In this document: piece after piece, positions 15,582 through 23,944 of the stretch | Position numbering within the stretch: the stretch's first letter is position 1 | Layout of the letters: each line of letters begins with the position of its first letter | Source of the DNA: Candidatus Methanogranum gryphiswaldense | GTDB taxonomy: Archaea > Thermoplasmatota > Thermoplasmata > Methanomassiliicoccales > Methanomethylophilaceae | Length of the DNA: 64,000 nt | Direction: 5' to 3' | Assembly: GCA_019262145.1 (NCBI GenBank) | Contig: CP076745.1 | Span: 741,093-805,092 of the forward strand | Made by a program: the position numbers and the translations under genes | Notes under the pieces: generated by a model | Told to the model about the DNA's origin: nothing | The model's database searches: none | Seen by the model: the letters and a program-made list of their open reading frames with translations, nothing else

Positions 15582-16495
15582 TCCTCTTCGTCTTCCATAT
15601 CGTCAGGGTTCTCTTTAAGTTTGTCAAGGAGCGTCTCGGCAGAATAGCAACCGTTGTCTTTGGCCAGATTGAGCCATTTGAGACCTTCTTCCTTGTCCAA
15701 TGTGACACCGAAACCATCCATGTAATAGCATCCGATGCAGTACATCGATTCAGAATATCCGGCGAGTGCGGCCTTCATGAACCAATCGAAGGATTCCTTG
15801 GGGTCCTGTGGAAGGTCATCCGATTCGTTGTAGTACAATATTCCCAATCTGTCCATGGCGTAGACGTCACCATGGTCCGCGGCCTTCTTGTAGTACTCTG
15901 CTGCCTTCGATCTGTTGGTCTCAGTTCCTAGACCTACCTCATAGCAGCAAGCTACCTGATACATGGCGTTGACGCTTTCCTTCTCTGCGGCCTGCCTGTA
16001 TAATTTGAAGGCCTTGCTCTCATCCTTTTCGACGCCGAGTCCTTCTTGGTAAAGGTATGCGAGCGAGTTCCTGGCCTCGGGGAATCCTTTGTTGGAGGAG
16101 TTCCTGAACCATTTGGCGGCCTGTTCGTAATCTTGTTCGATGGCTATTCCGTCAAGATACATCACGCCGAGATAGAACTGGGCCTCTGCAACACCTGCTT
16201 TGGCTGCTTTCTTAGAATATTCAAGGGCCTTTTCCTCATTCATGCCCTTGTAATCTTCTGTAAAGAGCATTTTTACCAAAACGGTCATCGCATCAACATG
16301 CCCGGCTTCGGCGGCTATCTCAAGATATTCGTAGCCTTTATCGATGTCCTGTCCGATCTCCCAACCATACAGGTAGGATAGCCCCAATGTGTACTGTCCG
16401 TCCAAGTTGCCTTCTGCTGCAAGGGCCATGATCTCGTCTATGTCCGCCTCAACGTCGCCATTGTCGGTCTCGAGTACGAATTTTTTTTCAGGCAT
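15578..16495 (-). CDS. Sel1-repeat protein
   Basis: The 305-residue protein is built of about seven Sel1-like repeats, each with the A...LG..Y..G pattern, for example AQFYLGVMYLDGIAIEQDYEQ. The first 25 residues and the acidic tail (DMEDEEE) lie outside the repeats. No catalytic motif or signal peptide is visible, so it is probably a cytosolic scaffold. It is the first gene of a two-gene unit, overlapping the next Sel1 gene by four bases (ATGA). Confidence 0.8.
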   Translation of the reverse strand: MPEKKFVLETDNGDVEADIDEIMALAAEGNLDGQYTLGLSYLYGWEIGQDIDKGYEYLEIAAEAGHVDAMTVLVKMLFTEDYKGMNEEKALEYSKKAAKAGVAEAQFYLGVMYLDGIAIEQDYEQAAKWFRNSSNKGFPEARNSLAYLYQEGLGVEKDESKAFKLYRQAAEKESVNAMYQVACCYEVGLGTETNRSKAAEYYKKAADHGDVYAMDRLGILYYNESDDLPQDPKESFDWFMKAALAGYSESMYCIGCYYMDGFGVTLDKEEGLKWLNLAKDNGCYSAETLLDKLKENPDDMEDEEE

Positions 16496-16579
16496 GTATC
16501 GGGAAATCAGGTTTGTATATTTATTATTGGAGATTGTTAGACGGAGGATGGGACAGATTTAAAGATATTTTTATCTGTT

Positions 16580-17269
16580 TCAAAGATTCTTTTTGAGGCA
16601 CATGAGGAATTTGTCGCACTCTTTTCTGTCCGGATAATTCTTCTCCATATGTTTGAAATCGGAATCATGCGACCGCTGGAATGGGCGATATCCCTGTCTC
16701 AGATGCAGGGTCTCATGAAAGACCACATAGTCCAGGACATTTTCAGGTACTTTCGGATCGTCGAGTGCGCTGGATATTGCCACTATGCGGACAAGCGGTG
16801 AACAGTATCCGACCTTTCTGTAGTTGGGTCTGTCCGTCCAGGTATAGTAGGAATTGTCTATGTCGGAAGGTATTATCAGACCCGTATCGAGAAGTCTTTG
16901 GACCGAGTCCATGAGGTCATATTGTTTTCCAACATGTGTTCTTGCAAGATTCTTGCTTCTTTGGATGAAAAGTTTGCGTTTATTCTTTCTGAATGTATCG
17001 CTGGTTATCCATTCCATGTACGCGGGCATAGAAGGGGCCTTTTTTCCATTGGCCATATTTATGATCGATTCAGTGAATTCAATGAGGGCTTCGTCGGGTG
17101 CATCGATGAGATAATCGGAAATCGACAGTTCTAAAGAGTTCAGACGGATCTTCCACGATACAGAAAGGTCCCTCGTGCTCTTGAAACAAGCATCGAATTC
17201 AGTGTATCTGTGCTTTTTTGCTAAAGGAGTGAGAAGTTCTGTTAATTCCTCATCGCTTCTTGAACGCAT
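16580..17269 (-). CDS. SprT/YgjP-like zinc metallopeptidase, second paralogue
   Basis: The 229-residue protein shows VFHETLHLRQGY, with HExxH at H185-E186-H189, and HDSDFKHMEK downstream. The segment SDYLIDAPDEALIEF matches SDYLNDAPDEVIEDL in the paralogue at 9845-10525, and RSKNLAR matches RSRNILR, so the two clearly share ancestry. It overlaps the end of the ygiQ gene by 20 bases and is probably co-transcribed with it. Unlike the other copy, it has no adjacent structured element. Confidence 0.75.
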   Translation of the reverse strand: MRSRSDEELTELLTPLAKKHRYTEFDACFKSTRDLSVSWKIRLNSLELSISDYLIDAPDEALIEFTESIINMANGKKAPSMPAYMEWITSDTFRKNKRKLFIQRSKNLARTHVGKQYDLMDSVQRLLDTGLIIPSDIDNSYYTWTDRPNYRKVGYCSPLVRIVAISSALDDPKVPENVLDYVVFHETLHLRQGYRPFQRSHDSDFKHMEKNYPDRKECDKFLMCLKKNL

Positions 17270-18971
17270 CCTTCCTCCCGGGCGGATCGAGTATGATGTC
17301 CTTTTGCCTCTGTTTCATTTGCATTGAATGTTCTACTCTGATGTCTTCAGTGTCATTGATGTTCCTGTGGGTGTGGTACATCATGGTCGCTAAGGTCGAA
17401 GGCGTTGGTGTGAAGATCTGGACCTGTTCAGGGTTGGTTTTCAGTTCACTATGAATGAATCTGTTCAGTTCCTCCATGTCACCCATATGGCATCCAGGAT
17501 GGGCAGCCATCAGATAATATGTCAGGAATTGTTGTTTTCCAGATCTTTCGTTGGAATCATCGAACATGTCCTTGAAATCGAGCAGAACGTTAGAGTCTGG
17601 TTTCCCCATAAGGTCCAATATCTTTTTCGAAGTGTGTTCAGGTGCTATTTTCATCTGGCCAGATATATGGTCCTTTACTATGCAGTCAAGATATTTTCCA
17701 CCGGATATCCCATCGTATACGATCATATCGTATCTGACGCCGGATGTAACGAACACCTTCTTGACATTGGGTATAGATGATAGTTTTTCCAGAAGGTCTA
17801 TCTGTCTCTTATGATTTAGAGGAAGGTTCTGACAAGGTTTGGGGTATAGGCATCTTTTATCTTTGCATGCTCCATGTGTTGCTTTTTTCTCACATTCGAT
17901 GCCATACATGTTAGCTGTCGGACCACCTACATCGTAGATAATGCCGTTAAAATTAGGTGAACTGGCTATTGTTCTTGCTTCAGAGATGATCGAACCCTCG
18001 GTCCTTGAAACGACTGTCCTTCCCTGATGTACGGCGATAGCGCAGAATGAGCATTCTCCATAGCATCCTCTGTGCGTGGTTATTGAGTTCTTGATGGTTT
18101 CGACAGCCTTGACGTGTCCTTGTTTTGCGTAATATGGGTGGACAACATTTTCGTAATCAGAAGAATAAATCGCGTCCAATTCCACAGGTTTCAGACTCCT
18201 CTGCGGTGGATTTTGTACAAGGAACCTATTGGCGTGTGGTTGGACGAGTCCTTTTGCTGTTACAGGATCACAATTCTCATAGAAGATTCTGAACATTGTC
18301 ACAAAATCATGATTCTTATCTTTTTTTACACTTGCCTCTTCGTATGACGGGAGTTCTATGAAATCCTTAGGTTTTTCAGAGGACATGTAACATATTCCTT
18401 TGATCTCCTTCCATTCCTTATTGTCGCGTATCGCGCAGGCAAGTTCCAGATTGGAAAGTTCCGCCATCCCGTATGTTATGACGTCCGCCTTCGCGTCTAA
18501 AAGTATCGACCTTCTCACTGAATCGGACCACACATCATAATGTGCTATGCGTCTGAGGCTCGCTTCTATACCGCCGAGGACTATCGGTTTTCCCTTGCAG
18601 TATTTTTTGATGAGATTCGTGTATGCAATGCAGGCCCTGTCTGGACGTCTGTTGTTCTCTCCGCCAGGAGTGAAATCATCATCTTTTCTGAATTTGTTCG
18701 TCGGTGTGTAATTAGCGACCATGGAATCGACACAACCGGCGGTCACAGACCAAAAAAGATCTGGTTGACCTAGACGGCTTATGTCGATCTCCGAGGACAT
18801 GTCTGGTTGACATATGATCCCGACCTTGAAACCATGGTCGATCAGATAATGTCCTATTATCGAGGCGCCATTGTAAGACGAATCAATGTATGTGTCGCCG
18901 GATACTATGATGATGTCGAGTGATTTCCACCCTCTTTTCTTTACTTCCTCTGTTGTTGTAGGTATGAACAT
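17250..18971 (-). CDS. ygiQ: YgiQ-family radical SAM protein (UPF0313)
   Basis: The 573-residue protein matches YgiQ over its length. It has an N-terminal cobalamin-binding-like region (ISGDTYIDSSYNGASIIG), a radical SAM cluster motif GCYGECSFCAI (CxxxCxxC, about 303-310), and the C-terminal segment FTPTPSTLATMMYHT typical of the family. The reaction catalysed is unknown. The gene is seven bases downstream of the acetyltransferase gene and overlaps the zinc-peptidase gene, forming a run of co-oriented genes from pdxY to the peptidase. Confidence 0.88.
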   Translation of the reverse strand: MFIPTTTEEVKKRGWKSLDIIIVSGDTYIDSSYNGASIIGHYLIDHGFKVGIICQPDMSSEIDISRLGQPDLFWSVTAGCVDSMVANYTPTNKFRKDDDFTPGGENNRRPDRACIAYTNLIKKYCKGKPIVLGGIEASLRRIAHYDVWSDSVRRSILLDAKADVITYGMAELSNLELACAIRDNKEWKEIKGICYMSSEKPKDFIELPSYEEASVKKDKNHDFVTMFRIFYENCDPVTAKGLVQPHANRFLVQNPPQRSLKPVELDAIYSSDYENVVHPYYAKQGHVKAVETIKNSITTHRGCYGECSFCAIAVHQGRTVVSRTEGSIISEARTIASSPNFNGIIYDVGGPTANMYGIECEKKATHGACKDKRCLYPKPCQNLPLNHKRQIDLLEKLSSIPNVKKVFVTSGVRYDMIVYDGISGGKYLDCIVKDHISGQMKIAPEHTSKKILDLMGKPDSNVLLDFKDMFDDSNERSGKQQFLTYYLMAAHPGCHMGDMEELNRFIHSELKTNPEQVQIFTPTPSTLATMMYHTHRNINDTEDIRVEHSMQMKQRQKDIILDPPGRKDAFKKR

Positions 18972-18978
18972 GTGCGCC

Positions 18979-19464
18979 TCAATAAATGTACTCGTAGACG
19001 TGGTCGTTCATGTAGAATCCATCTCCGATATCAGTTTTCACATCTTTCTCTATAGTGAAACCGTTCTTCTCGTATGTTCTGCATGCTGTAGAATTGTCAA
19101 CATTCACAGTAAGGTAGGCTCTTCTTAGGTTGAGCGTTTTTCCGATATCGAGTATCTCTTGGATGGATCTTGAACCTAGGCCTTTTCCTCTGAATTGTTT
19201 GTAAATATAGATCTTACTAATAAAAAGTGAATCTTTTTCTGGATTGACAGCAAAATATCCAATTTTCTCATGCTTTTCAAAGATGAAACCGTATTGATAT
19301 CCAGCGTTCATCTGTTCCAATATCTTCTTCTCGGTTTGGAACTTCATTATCATGTAATCTGTTTGTTTGATGCCTATTATGTCAGGGAAATATTCATGCC
19401 AGATCTCGTTGGCCATTTTTGATATTTCTCTTGCTTCTGACGTGTTGGCAAATGTTATTGACAT
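18979..19464 (-). CDS. GNAT-family N-acetyltransferase
   Basis: The 161-residue protein shows the GNAT fold. The acetyl-CoA loop is YKQFRGKGLGSRSIQE, preceded by the strand LFISKIYIY and followed by RRAYLTVNVDNSTACRTYEKNGF. Full domain length is present. The substrate cannot be told from sequence; members acetylate amines of small molecules or protein N-termini. It lies one base after pdxY and seven bases before ygiQ in a compact operon. Confidence 0.85.
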   Translation of the reverse strand: MSITFANTSEAREISKMANEIWHEYFPDIIGIKQTDYMIMKFQTEKKILEQMNAGYQYGFIFEKHEKIGYFAVNPEKDSLFISKIYIYKQFRGKGLGSRSIQEILDIGKTLNLRRAYLTVNVDNSTACRTYEKNGFTIEKDVKTDIGDGFYMNDHVYEYIY

Positions 19465-19465
19465 A

Positions 19466-20311
19466 TCAAAGACCCATATCCTTCAGTAGTTTGGGTATGC
19501 CCATCTCAAAGTTGACACCGAATCTTATGTCCGTGCCTGCATTTCTTGTTCTGACAATGCTCTCAGCAGTGAAATCTACGGCAAGTTCATTGGCTCTTTT
19601 CAGACTGAGGCCGTTAACCATGGAGGATACAATGACAGAACCGAATACATCACCGGTACCGTGATAATAACCAGGTATGAGCTTGTGGAATGCGTATTCG
19701 ATGGTATCGGCTTCCACATCGTAAGCGGCGGCTCCGAGGTCCTCATTGTTGAAGAAAACCCCAGTAAGGACCACTTTTTTTGAGCCCAGTCCACTAAGTT
19801 TTCTCAGAAGATTCTCGATCCATTCCTTTGTGTATGGGCCAGTTATGTATTTTTCCCCGACCATGAGACATGCTTCCGTTATGTTAGGAAGGATGACGTC
19901 TGCTTTTTTACATAGTTTTTTCATACCTTGAGGGAAATTCTTTGGGAATATCTTGTAGAGTTCTCCGTTGTCGGCCATCACGGGGTCTACGATGATCAAA
20001 GTATCTTTGTCTTTAAGATCATCGAATATGCCAGATACTATCTCGATCTGTTCGAAAGAACCTAAAAATCCTGTATATATGGAGTCAAATTTAAGGTTAA
20101 GTGTTTTCCAATGATCGACTATGGGTCTCATATCCTCAGTGAGGTCCCTATATGTGAATCCCGTGAACCCGCCTGTGTGCGTGGACAGTACGGCTGTTGG
20201 CATGACCGTGCATTCCAGACCTGTTGCGGATATTATTGGGAGTGCGACTGTTAATGAGCATCTTCCGAAGCATGAGATATCATGTATGGCGAGGACGCGT
20301 TTCTGTTGCAT
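19466..20311 (-). CDS. pdxY: pyridoxal/pyridoxamine kinase (PdxY-like, ribokinase superfamily)
   Basis: The 281-residue protein begins with VLAIHDISCFGRCSL, the substrate loop typical of PdxY-type kinases, and contains VDPVMADNGELY and the anion-hole segment GYYHGTGDVFGSV. It should phosphorylate B6 vitamers to pyridoxal phosphate, which the TrpB enzyme in this window needs. It heads a compact minus-strand run with the acetyltransferase and ygiQ genes. The gene resembles bacterial versions and may be a transfer, which is inference. Confidence 0.82.
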   Translation of the reverse strand: MQQKRVLAIHDISCFGRCSLTVALPIISATGLECTVMPTAVLSTHTGGFTGFTYRDLTEDMRPIVDHWKTLNLKFDSIYTGFLGSFEQIEIVSGIFDDLKDKDTLIIVDPVMADNGELYKIFPKNFPQGMKKLCKKADVILPNITEACLMVGEKYITGPYTKEWIENLLRKLSGLGSKKVVLTGVFFNNEDLGAAAYDVEADTIEYAFHKLIPGYYHGTGDVFGSVIVSSMVNGLSLKRANELAVDFTAESIVRTRNAGTDIRFGVNFEMGIPKLLKDMGL

Positions 20312-20383
20312 GACCAGGGGTTATATGTCTATGATAATAAATTTGTCCATAGTTTTTTTAAAGGTGGATGTATTTTTGCAGTC

Positions 20384-21253
20384 ATGGATAAAGAGAAGAG
20401 ATTGTTCGTACTTTTGTTGATAGTATCGACAATATCTCCACTTGTTTTGATGCTTACAAGAATGGGATCGCTAACATCTGGATATTCCATCTGGATCGGA
20501 TTTTTGATGATAGCGATTTTTGTCCCAATCATTGCGTTGGGCGTATATATGGCATTTACAGGAAAAGGGCAATCTCTCATATCTGGATACAATATGATGT
20601 CTAAAGAGAACAGGGCTTGTTTTGATGGTCGTGCATTGGCAAAGGCAACGGGATGGGTGTTATTGATAATATGTATTCCTGTGCTGATCGGGATGGTAGC
20701 CATATTCTTCTTTGACGATCTATTGACGCTGTTATTCTCTACCGCATTGGCCATAATTCTGGCGGTCGTTCTTTTGATATATATGAACACGGGGGGCCGT
20801 TATCTTAAAGATCCCACTGTTAGGCCGAAGTCATCATTATCGAAGAGAGGAAAGATCGTAATATGTGTTGTAGTGGCAGCAATAGCAGTTGTCTCAATAG
20901 TTGGGATATATGCATTGACGCAGTCAGGTTCCGTCGATGCTGAATTGGGAGATGACGAGTTGCATGTCAGTGCTCCCATGCTCGATGAGAACATATCGTA
21001 TTATGAGATCGGTTATGTTGAATTGAAGCAGAACCTGGATTTGGGATACCGTGCATCTGGATTTGCTGGAGCTCATGTTCTTTCCGGTCTTTTCCATAAT
21101 GATCTCTATGGCGATTATCATCTTGGGGTGTACAAGTCAGTGGATCTATACATCGTGGTACATTACAACAATGAGGTCCTTGTGTTCAATCAAGATTCTG
21201 TGGCAGATACCACGAGTTTCTATGAGGATCTTCTCATAAAATTGGCCGTTTGA
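20384..21253 (+). CDS. DUF3784-type membrane protein with C-terminal globular domain
   Basis: ATG 20384 (MDKEKRLFVL) starts just before the first hydrophobic segment; longer frames overlap pdxY. The 289-residue protein has about five membrane helices. Between helices 2 and 3 lies GKGQSLISGYNMMSKENRACFDG, the hallmark of DUF3784. After the last helix (about 166-186) a soluble domain of about 100 residues follows, resembling a small PH-like beta fold. Function is unknown. It shares a short divergent promoter region with pdxY. Confidence 0.7.
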   Translation: MDKEKRLFVLLLIVSTISPLVLMLTRMGSLTSGYSIWIGFLMIAIFVPIIALGVYMAFTGKGQSLISGYNMMSKENRACFDGRALAKATGWVLLIICIPVLIGMVAIFFFDDLLTLLFSTALAIILAVVLLIYMNTGGRYLKDPTVRPKSSLSKRGKIVICVVVAAIAVVSIVGIYALTQSGSVDAELGDDELHVSAPMLDENISYYEIGYVELKQNLDLGYRASGFAGAHVLSGLFHNDLYGDYHLGVYKSVDLYIVVHYNNEVLVFNQDSVADTTSFYEDLLIKLAV

Positions 21254-21284
21254 TTTTTATCGTCGAAGGATATAGGTAGATATT

Positions 21285-22214
21285 ATGGCGCCATCATCAG
21301 ATGAACACTTGGAAACTGCTCTGAAGGACTACAACAATAAGGTCAACAGACTCGAGTTTGATGGAGGTACGGACGAGGAGTTCTTGGACGCGTACATCAA
21401 CAGAGGGTGCATCCTTTCGATGATGGAGTATTATGTATCTGCCATATCCGATTTCGATGATGCTGTCGAGATAATCGCGCATATGGAAGCATCCGGCAGA
21501 AATGTAGATGCTGGAACTTTTGTAAAGGCATTCGTTTCCAGAGGTGAGATACATGGAGGCGACGATCTGAGGCCGATGGCTGATGATTATGCCAACGCGG
21601 CCACGAGGCTCAATGAGTTGAAAGATGGTTGTAAATATTATGACCGGAAGAAGATCATACTCATGTGCATAGGATGTGTGGAGAACCTTGTGGATGAGAA
21701 TTTTCCCGGAGAGATAGAACCATTTGTCAATAAGGCTTGGTCATTACTTTTGACAAAAGAGGATTCCTGGTCCAAGAATCGTTATTTGGAATTATTGAAT
21801 CTGAAAGGTCAGTCGGAGATAGATCTTGAGATGAAGGAAGAGGCAATAGAGTCATTTGCGGATGCTATATCTATAGGAACGGAGCTTTTGGAAAGGGGAG
21901 ATCTGGAAGATGTTATGTCGTTGGTCTTTGCTTTCATATCAAAAGGGGATATAGAACAAGAAAAAGGGCTCATTGATAGCTACATAATAGACAGGAAAGC
22001 GGCCATTGTTCTCTTGGAACAAATGATGGAAGCAAATAAATTGGATGACGTTCACGTACTCGCTCAACTGCATCAGGACCTGGCGAACACATATTTGACC
22101 CTAAATAAGATAAAGGAAGCAGAAGAGCACCTCATGCGTGAAGTCGCTTTGGACATGAACGGTGCAAGGGAATACATACAGAATTTCTCCAACAGGCCAA
22201 TAGTACCAAAATAA
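21285..22214 (+). CDS. TPR-like helical protein
   Basis: The 309-residue soluble protein contains helix-turn-helix repeats with TPR character, such as AYINRGCILSMMEYYVSAISDFDDA and LHQDLANTYLTLNKIKEAEEHL in shorter windows. No catalytic residues are visible. It starts 32 bases after the DUF3784 gene on the same strand, so they may be co-transcribed. A scaffold role is likely from repeat type, with partners unknown. Confidence 0.65.
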   Translation: MAPSSDEHLETALKDYNNKVNRLEFDGGTDEEFLDAYINRGCILSMMEYYVSAISDFDDAVEIIAHMEASGRNVDAGTFVKAFVSRGEIHGGDDLRPMADDYANAATRLNELKDGCKYYDRKKIILMCIGCVENLVDENFPGEIEPFVNKAWSLLLTKEDSWSKNRYLELLNLKGQSEIDLEMKEEAIESFADAISIGTELLERGDLEDVMSLVFAFISKGDIEQEKGLIDSYIIDRKAAIVLLEQMMEANKLDDVHVLAQLHQDLANTYLTLNKIKEAEEHLMREVALDMNGAREYIQNFSNRPIVPK

Positions 22215-22316
22215 TAGCTGCGATCAACAAAATAATGACCACTACTTTATTTCTATGATGCTATTCTATCCATTATAGAACAAAAGCATCAAACATATTA
22301 AGGGTCTCAGAACTAC

Positions 22317-23639
22317 ATGTTTAAAAGGAAAAATATGATCAATAACAATTTTACACAGAAATTATACGGCATATTATTTCCGGATTGCAGTGTTAAAAGA
22401 TTTGTTAAGATTTCATTTTTGATCGTTTTGATGTTCATACCCATAATAGTGTATTTTGCAAAATGGGCAGACGTGGACCATTATTTCACATATGCAAGTT
22501 ATGTGGTCGAGGGCTTGGTTCCATACCGTGATTTTGATTTCGAATATCCCCCGGTATCATTGCTATTCATGGTGATACCAAGGCTATTTACTTCGGACCA
22601 TGACACATATTGCATTATCCAAACATTTCAGGCATTCATATTCTTTGCAATCGGAGTATATTATGTATCAAAGATCGCTGAGATGAACAAGACGCACAAC
22701 GGAAGACTGCTTTTTCTTCTGCTGATAACCCTACTGATGGCCAATATATTTGTCATCGCAAGGAATGACATATACCCCACTGTATTCTGCATAATGTCCT
22801 TCTATTATTTCTTTCAGAAAAAATACACAGCCTCGTGGATACTCATATCTCTCGGGGTCATGACCAAGATATTCCCGTTGTTCATAGCACCGGTTCTTTT
22901 CATTCCTCTGCTGTTGAAGAAGGATTATGTTGCAGTAGTGAAAGGCATCATTATCTGCGTGTCGGTATGTCTGCTTATATCGTTGCCGTTCATAATATTA
23001 GATCCGTCCACTGCATTCAGTTACCTGTTCTATCATTTGGATCGCGGATTGCAGATAGAATCGGTTGCCAGTTCTTTCATAATGTTCTTCAACATATTCG
23101 ACCCAGGTACGATCTCTGTAGGTTTCAGTTATGGGTCCCATAATCTAGTAGGTGAATTGCCAGATGCGGTAAGCCATATCTTGGGATATGTTCTCCCTAT
23201 CGCTCTGTTGGTCTTCTTCATATGGGCCTTGATGAGAATATACAGAATGAGGTCCGACTGGGATTCGATGCATGTTCACAGGGTGGCAGCCATAGTGGGT
23301 CTGGAGATGATCATCATATTCATATTGTTCAATAAGGTCTTCTCCGCGCAATACATAATTTGGGTCCTTATGCTTTTAACGATAACACAATTCTATTGTT
23401 TCAATACAAAGATAAGAAATGAACTCCTCATATTGGCATTCTTCTATGGTGTATTTTCAATGATCAATGGGGATTTCACGTATGATTATCTTGTAGAGTT
23501 GAATAATGGGGCTGTGCTTGTGGTCTTCATTAGAAATATCCTTCACATTGCATTGATGATCGAAGTAATACGTTTGATCATAATAGAGACCCGTCCTGGA
23601 ACAAGAAGTACTGCATGTGATACGGATTGCACCGTATGA
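22317..23639 (+). CDS. GT87/DUF2029-type membrane glycosyltransferase
   Basis: The 440-residue protein has about ten to eleven membrane helices. After the first helix, the extracytoplasmic loop reads DVDHYFTYASYVVEG with RDFDFEYPPVSLL, the acidic motif of GT-C polyprenyl-phosphate-dependent transferases. This fits GT87/DUF2029 mannosyltransferase-like proteins that add sugars on the outer face of the membrane. The substrate is unknown; surface glycans or lipids are likely. It stands alone, with an AT-rich promoter upstream. Confidence 0.75.
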   Translation: MFKRKNMINNNFTQKLYGILFPDCSVKRFVKISFLIVLMFIPIIVYFAKWADVDHYFTYASYVVEGLVPYRDFDFEYPPVSLLFMVIPRLFTSDHDTYCIIQTFQAFIFFAIGVYYVSKIAEMNKTHNGRLLFLLLITLLMANIFVIARNDIYPTVFCIMSFYYFFQKKYTASWILISLGVMTKIFPLFIAPVLFIPLLLKKDYVAVVKGIIICVSVCLLISLPFIILDPSTAFSYLFYHLDRGLQIESVASSFIMFFNIFDPGTISVGFSYGSHNLVGELPDAVSHILGYVLPIALLVFFIWALMRIYRMRSDWDSMHVHRVAAIVGLEMIIIFILFNKVFSAQYIIWVLMLLTITQFYCFNTKIRNELLILAFFYGVFSMINGDFTYDYLVELNNGAVLVVFIRNILHIALMIEVIRLIIIETRPGTRSTACDTDCTV

Positions 23640-23782
23640 CGGTCTTTTGAATAATACAAGATCTAACGTCAAATTAGCTGTGATCAAAACAGGGAATAAC
23701 GCTGACCTTAGGTTCATCATTAGACCATTATCAAGTATGATGCAAATTAATTCCAAATTATAGATTCAGTACGATCTAGTTC

Positions 23783-23926
23783 ATGAAGAAGGATCAACAG
23801 ACCAATTCATGGAAGAAATTGGACAGAGACCATTGGGAGGCCCAGTGTTGGCTGAATGTTAAAAATACATGGGATCCAATCATTTTCAGCATTTTCGGCG
23901 AACTCCTGGATACAGTTATATGTTGA
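23783..23926 (+). CDS. possible 47-residue small protein
   Basis: ATG 23783 opens a 47-codon frame ending at TGA 23924-23926. The product is tryptophan-rich (DRDHWEAQCWLNVKNTW) and its composition looks protein-like. It ends 18 bases before the helicase gene. No homologue comes to mind and no clear Shine-Dalgarno is present. The preceding 140 bases (23640-23782) contain nothing I can identify. Confidence 0.3.
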   Translation: MKKDQQTNSWKKLDRDHWEAQCWLNVKNTWDPIIFSIFGELLDTVIC

Positions 23927-23944
23927 ACAATATTGGGGTATGAT

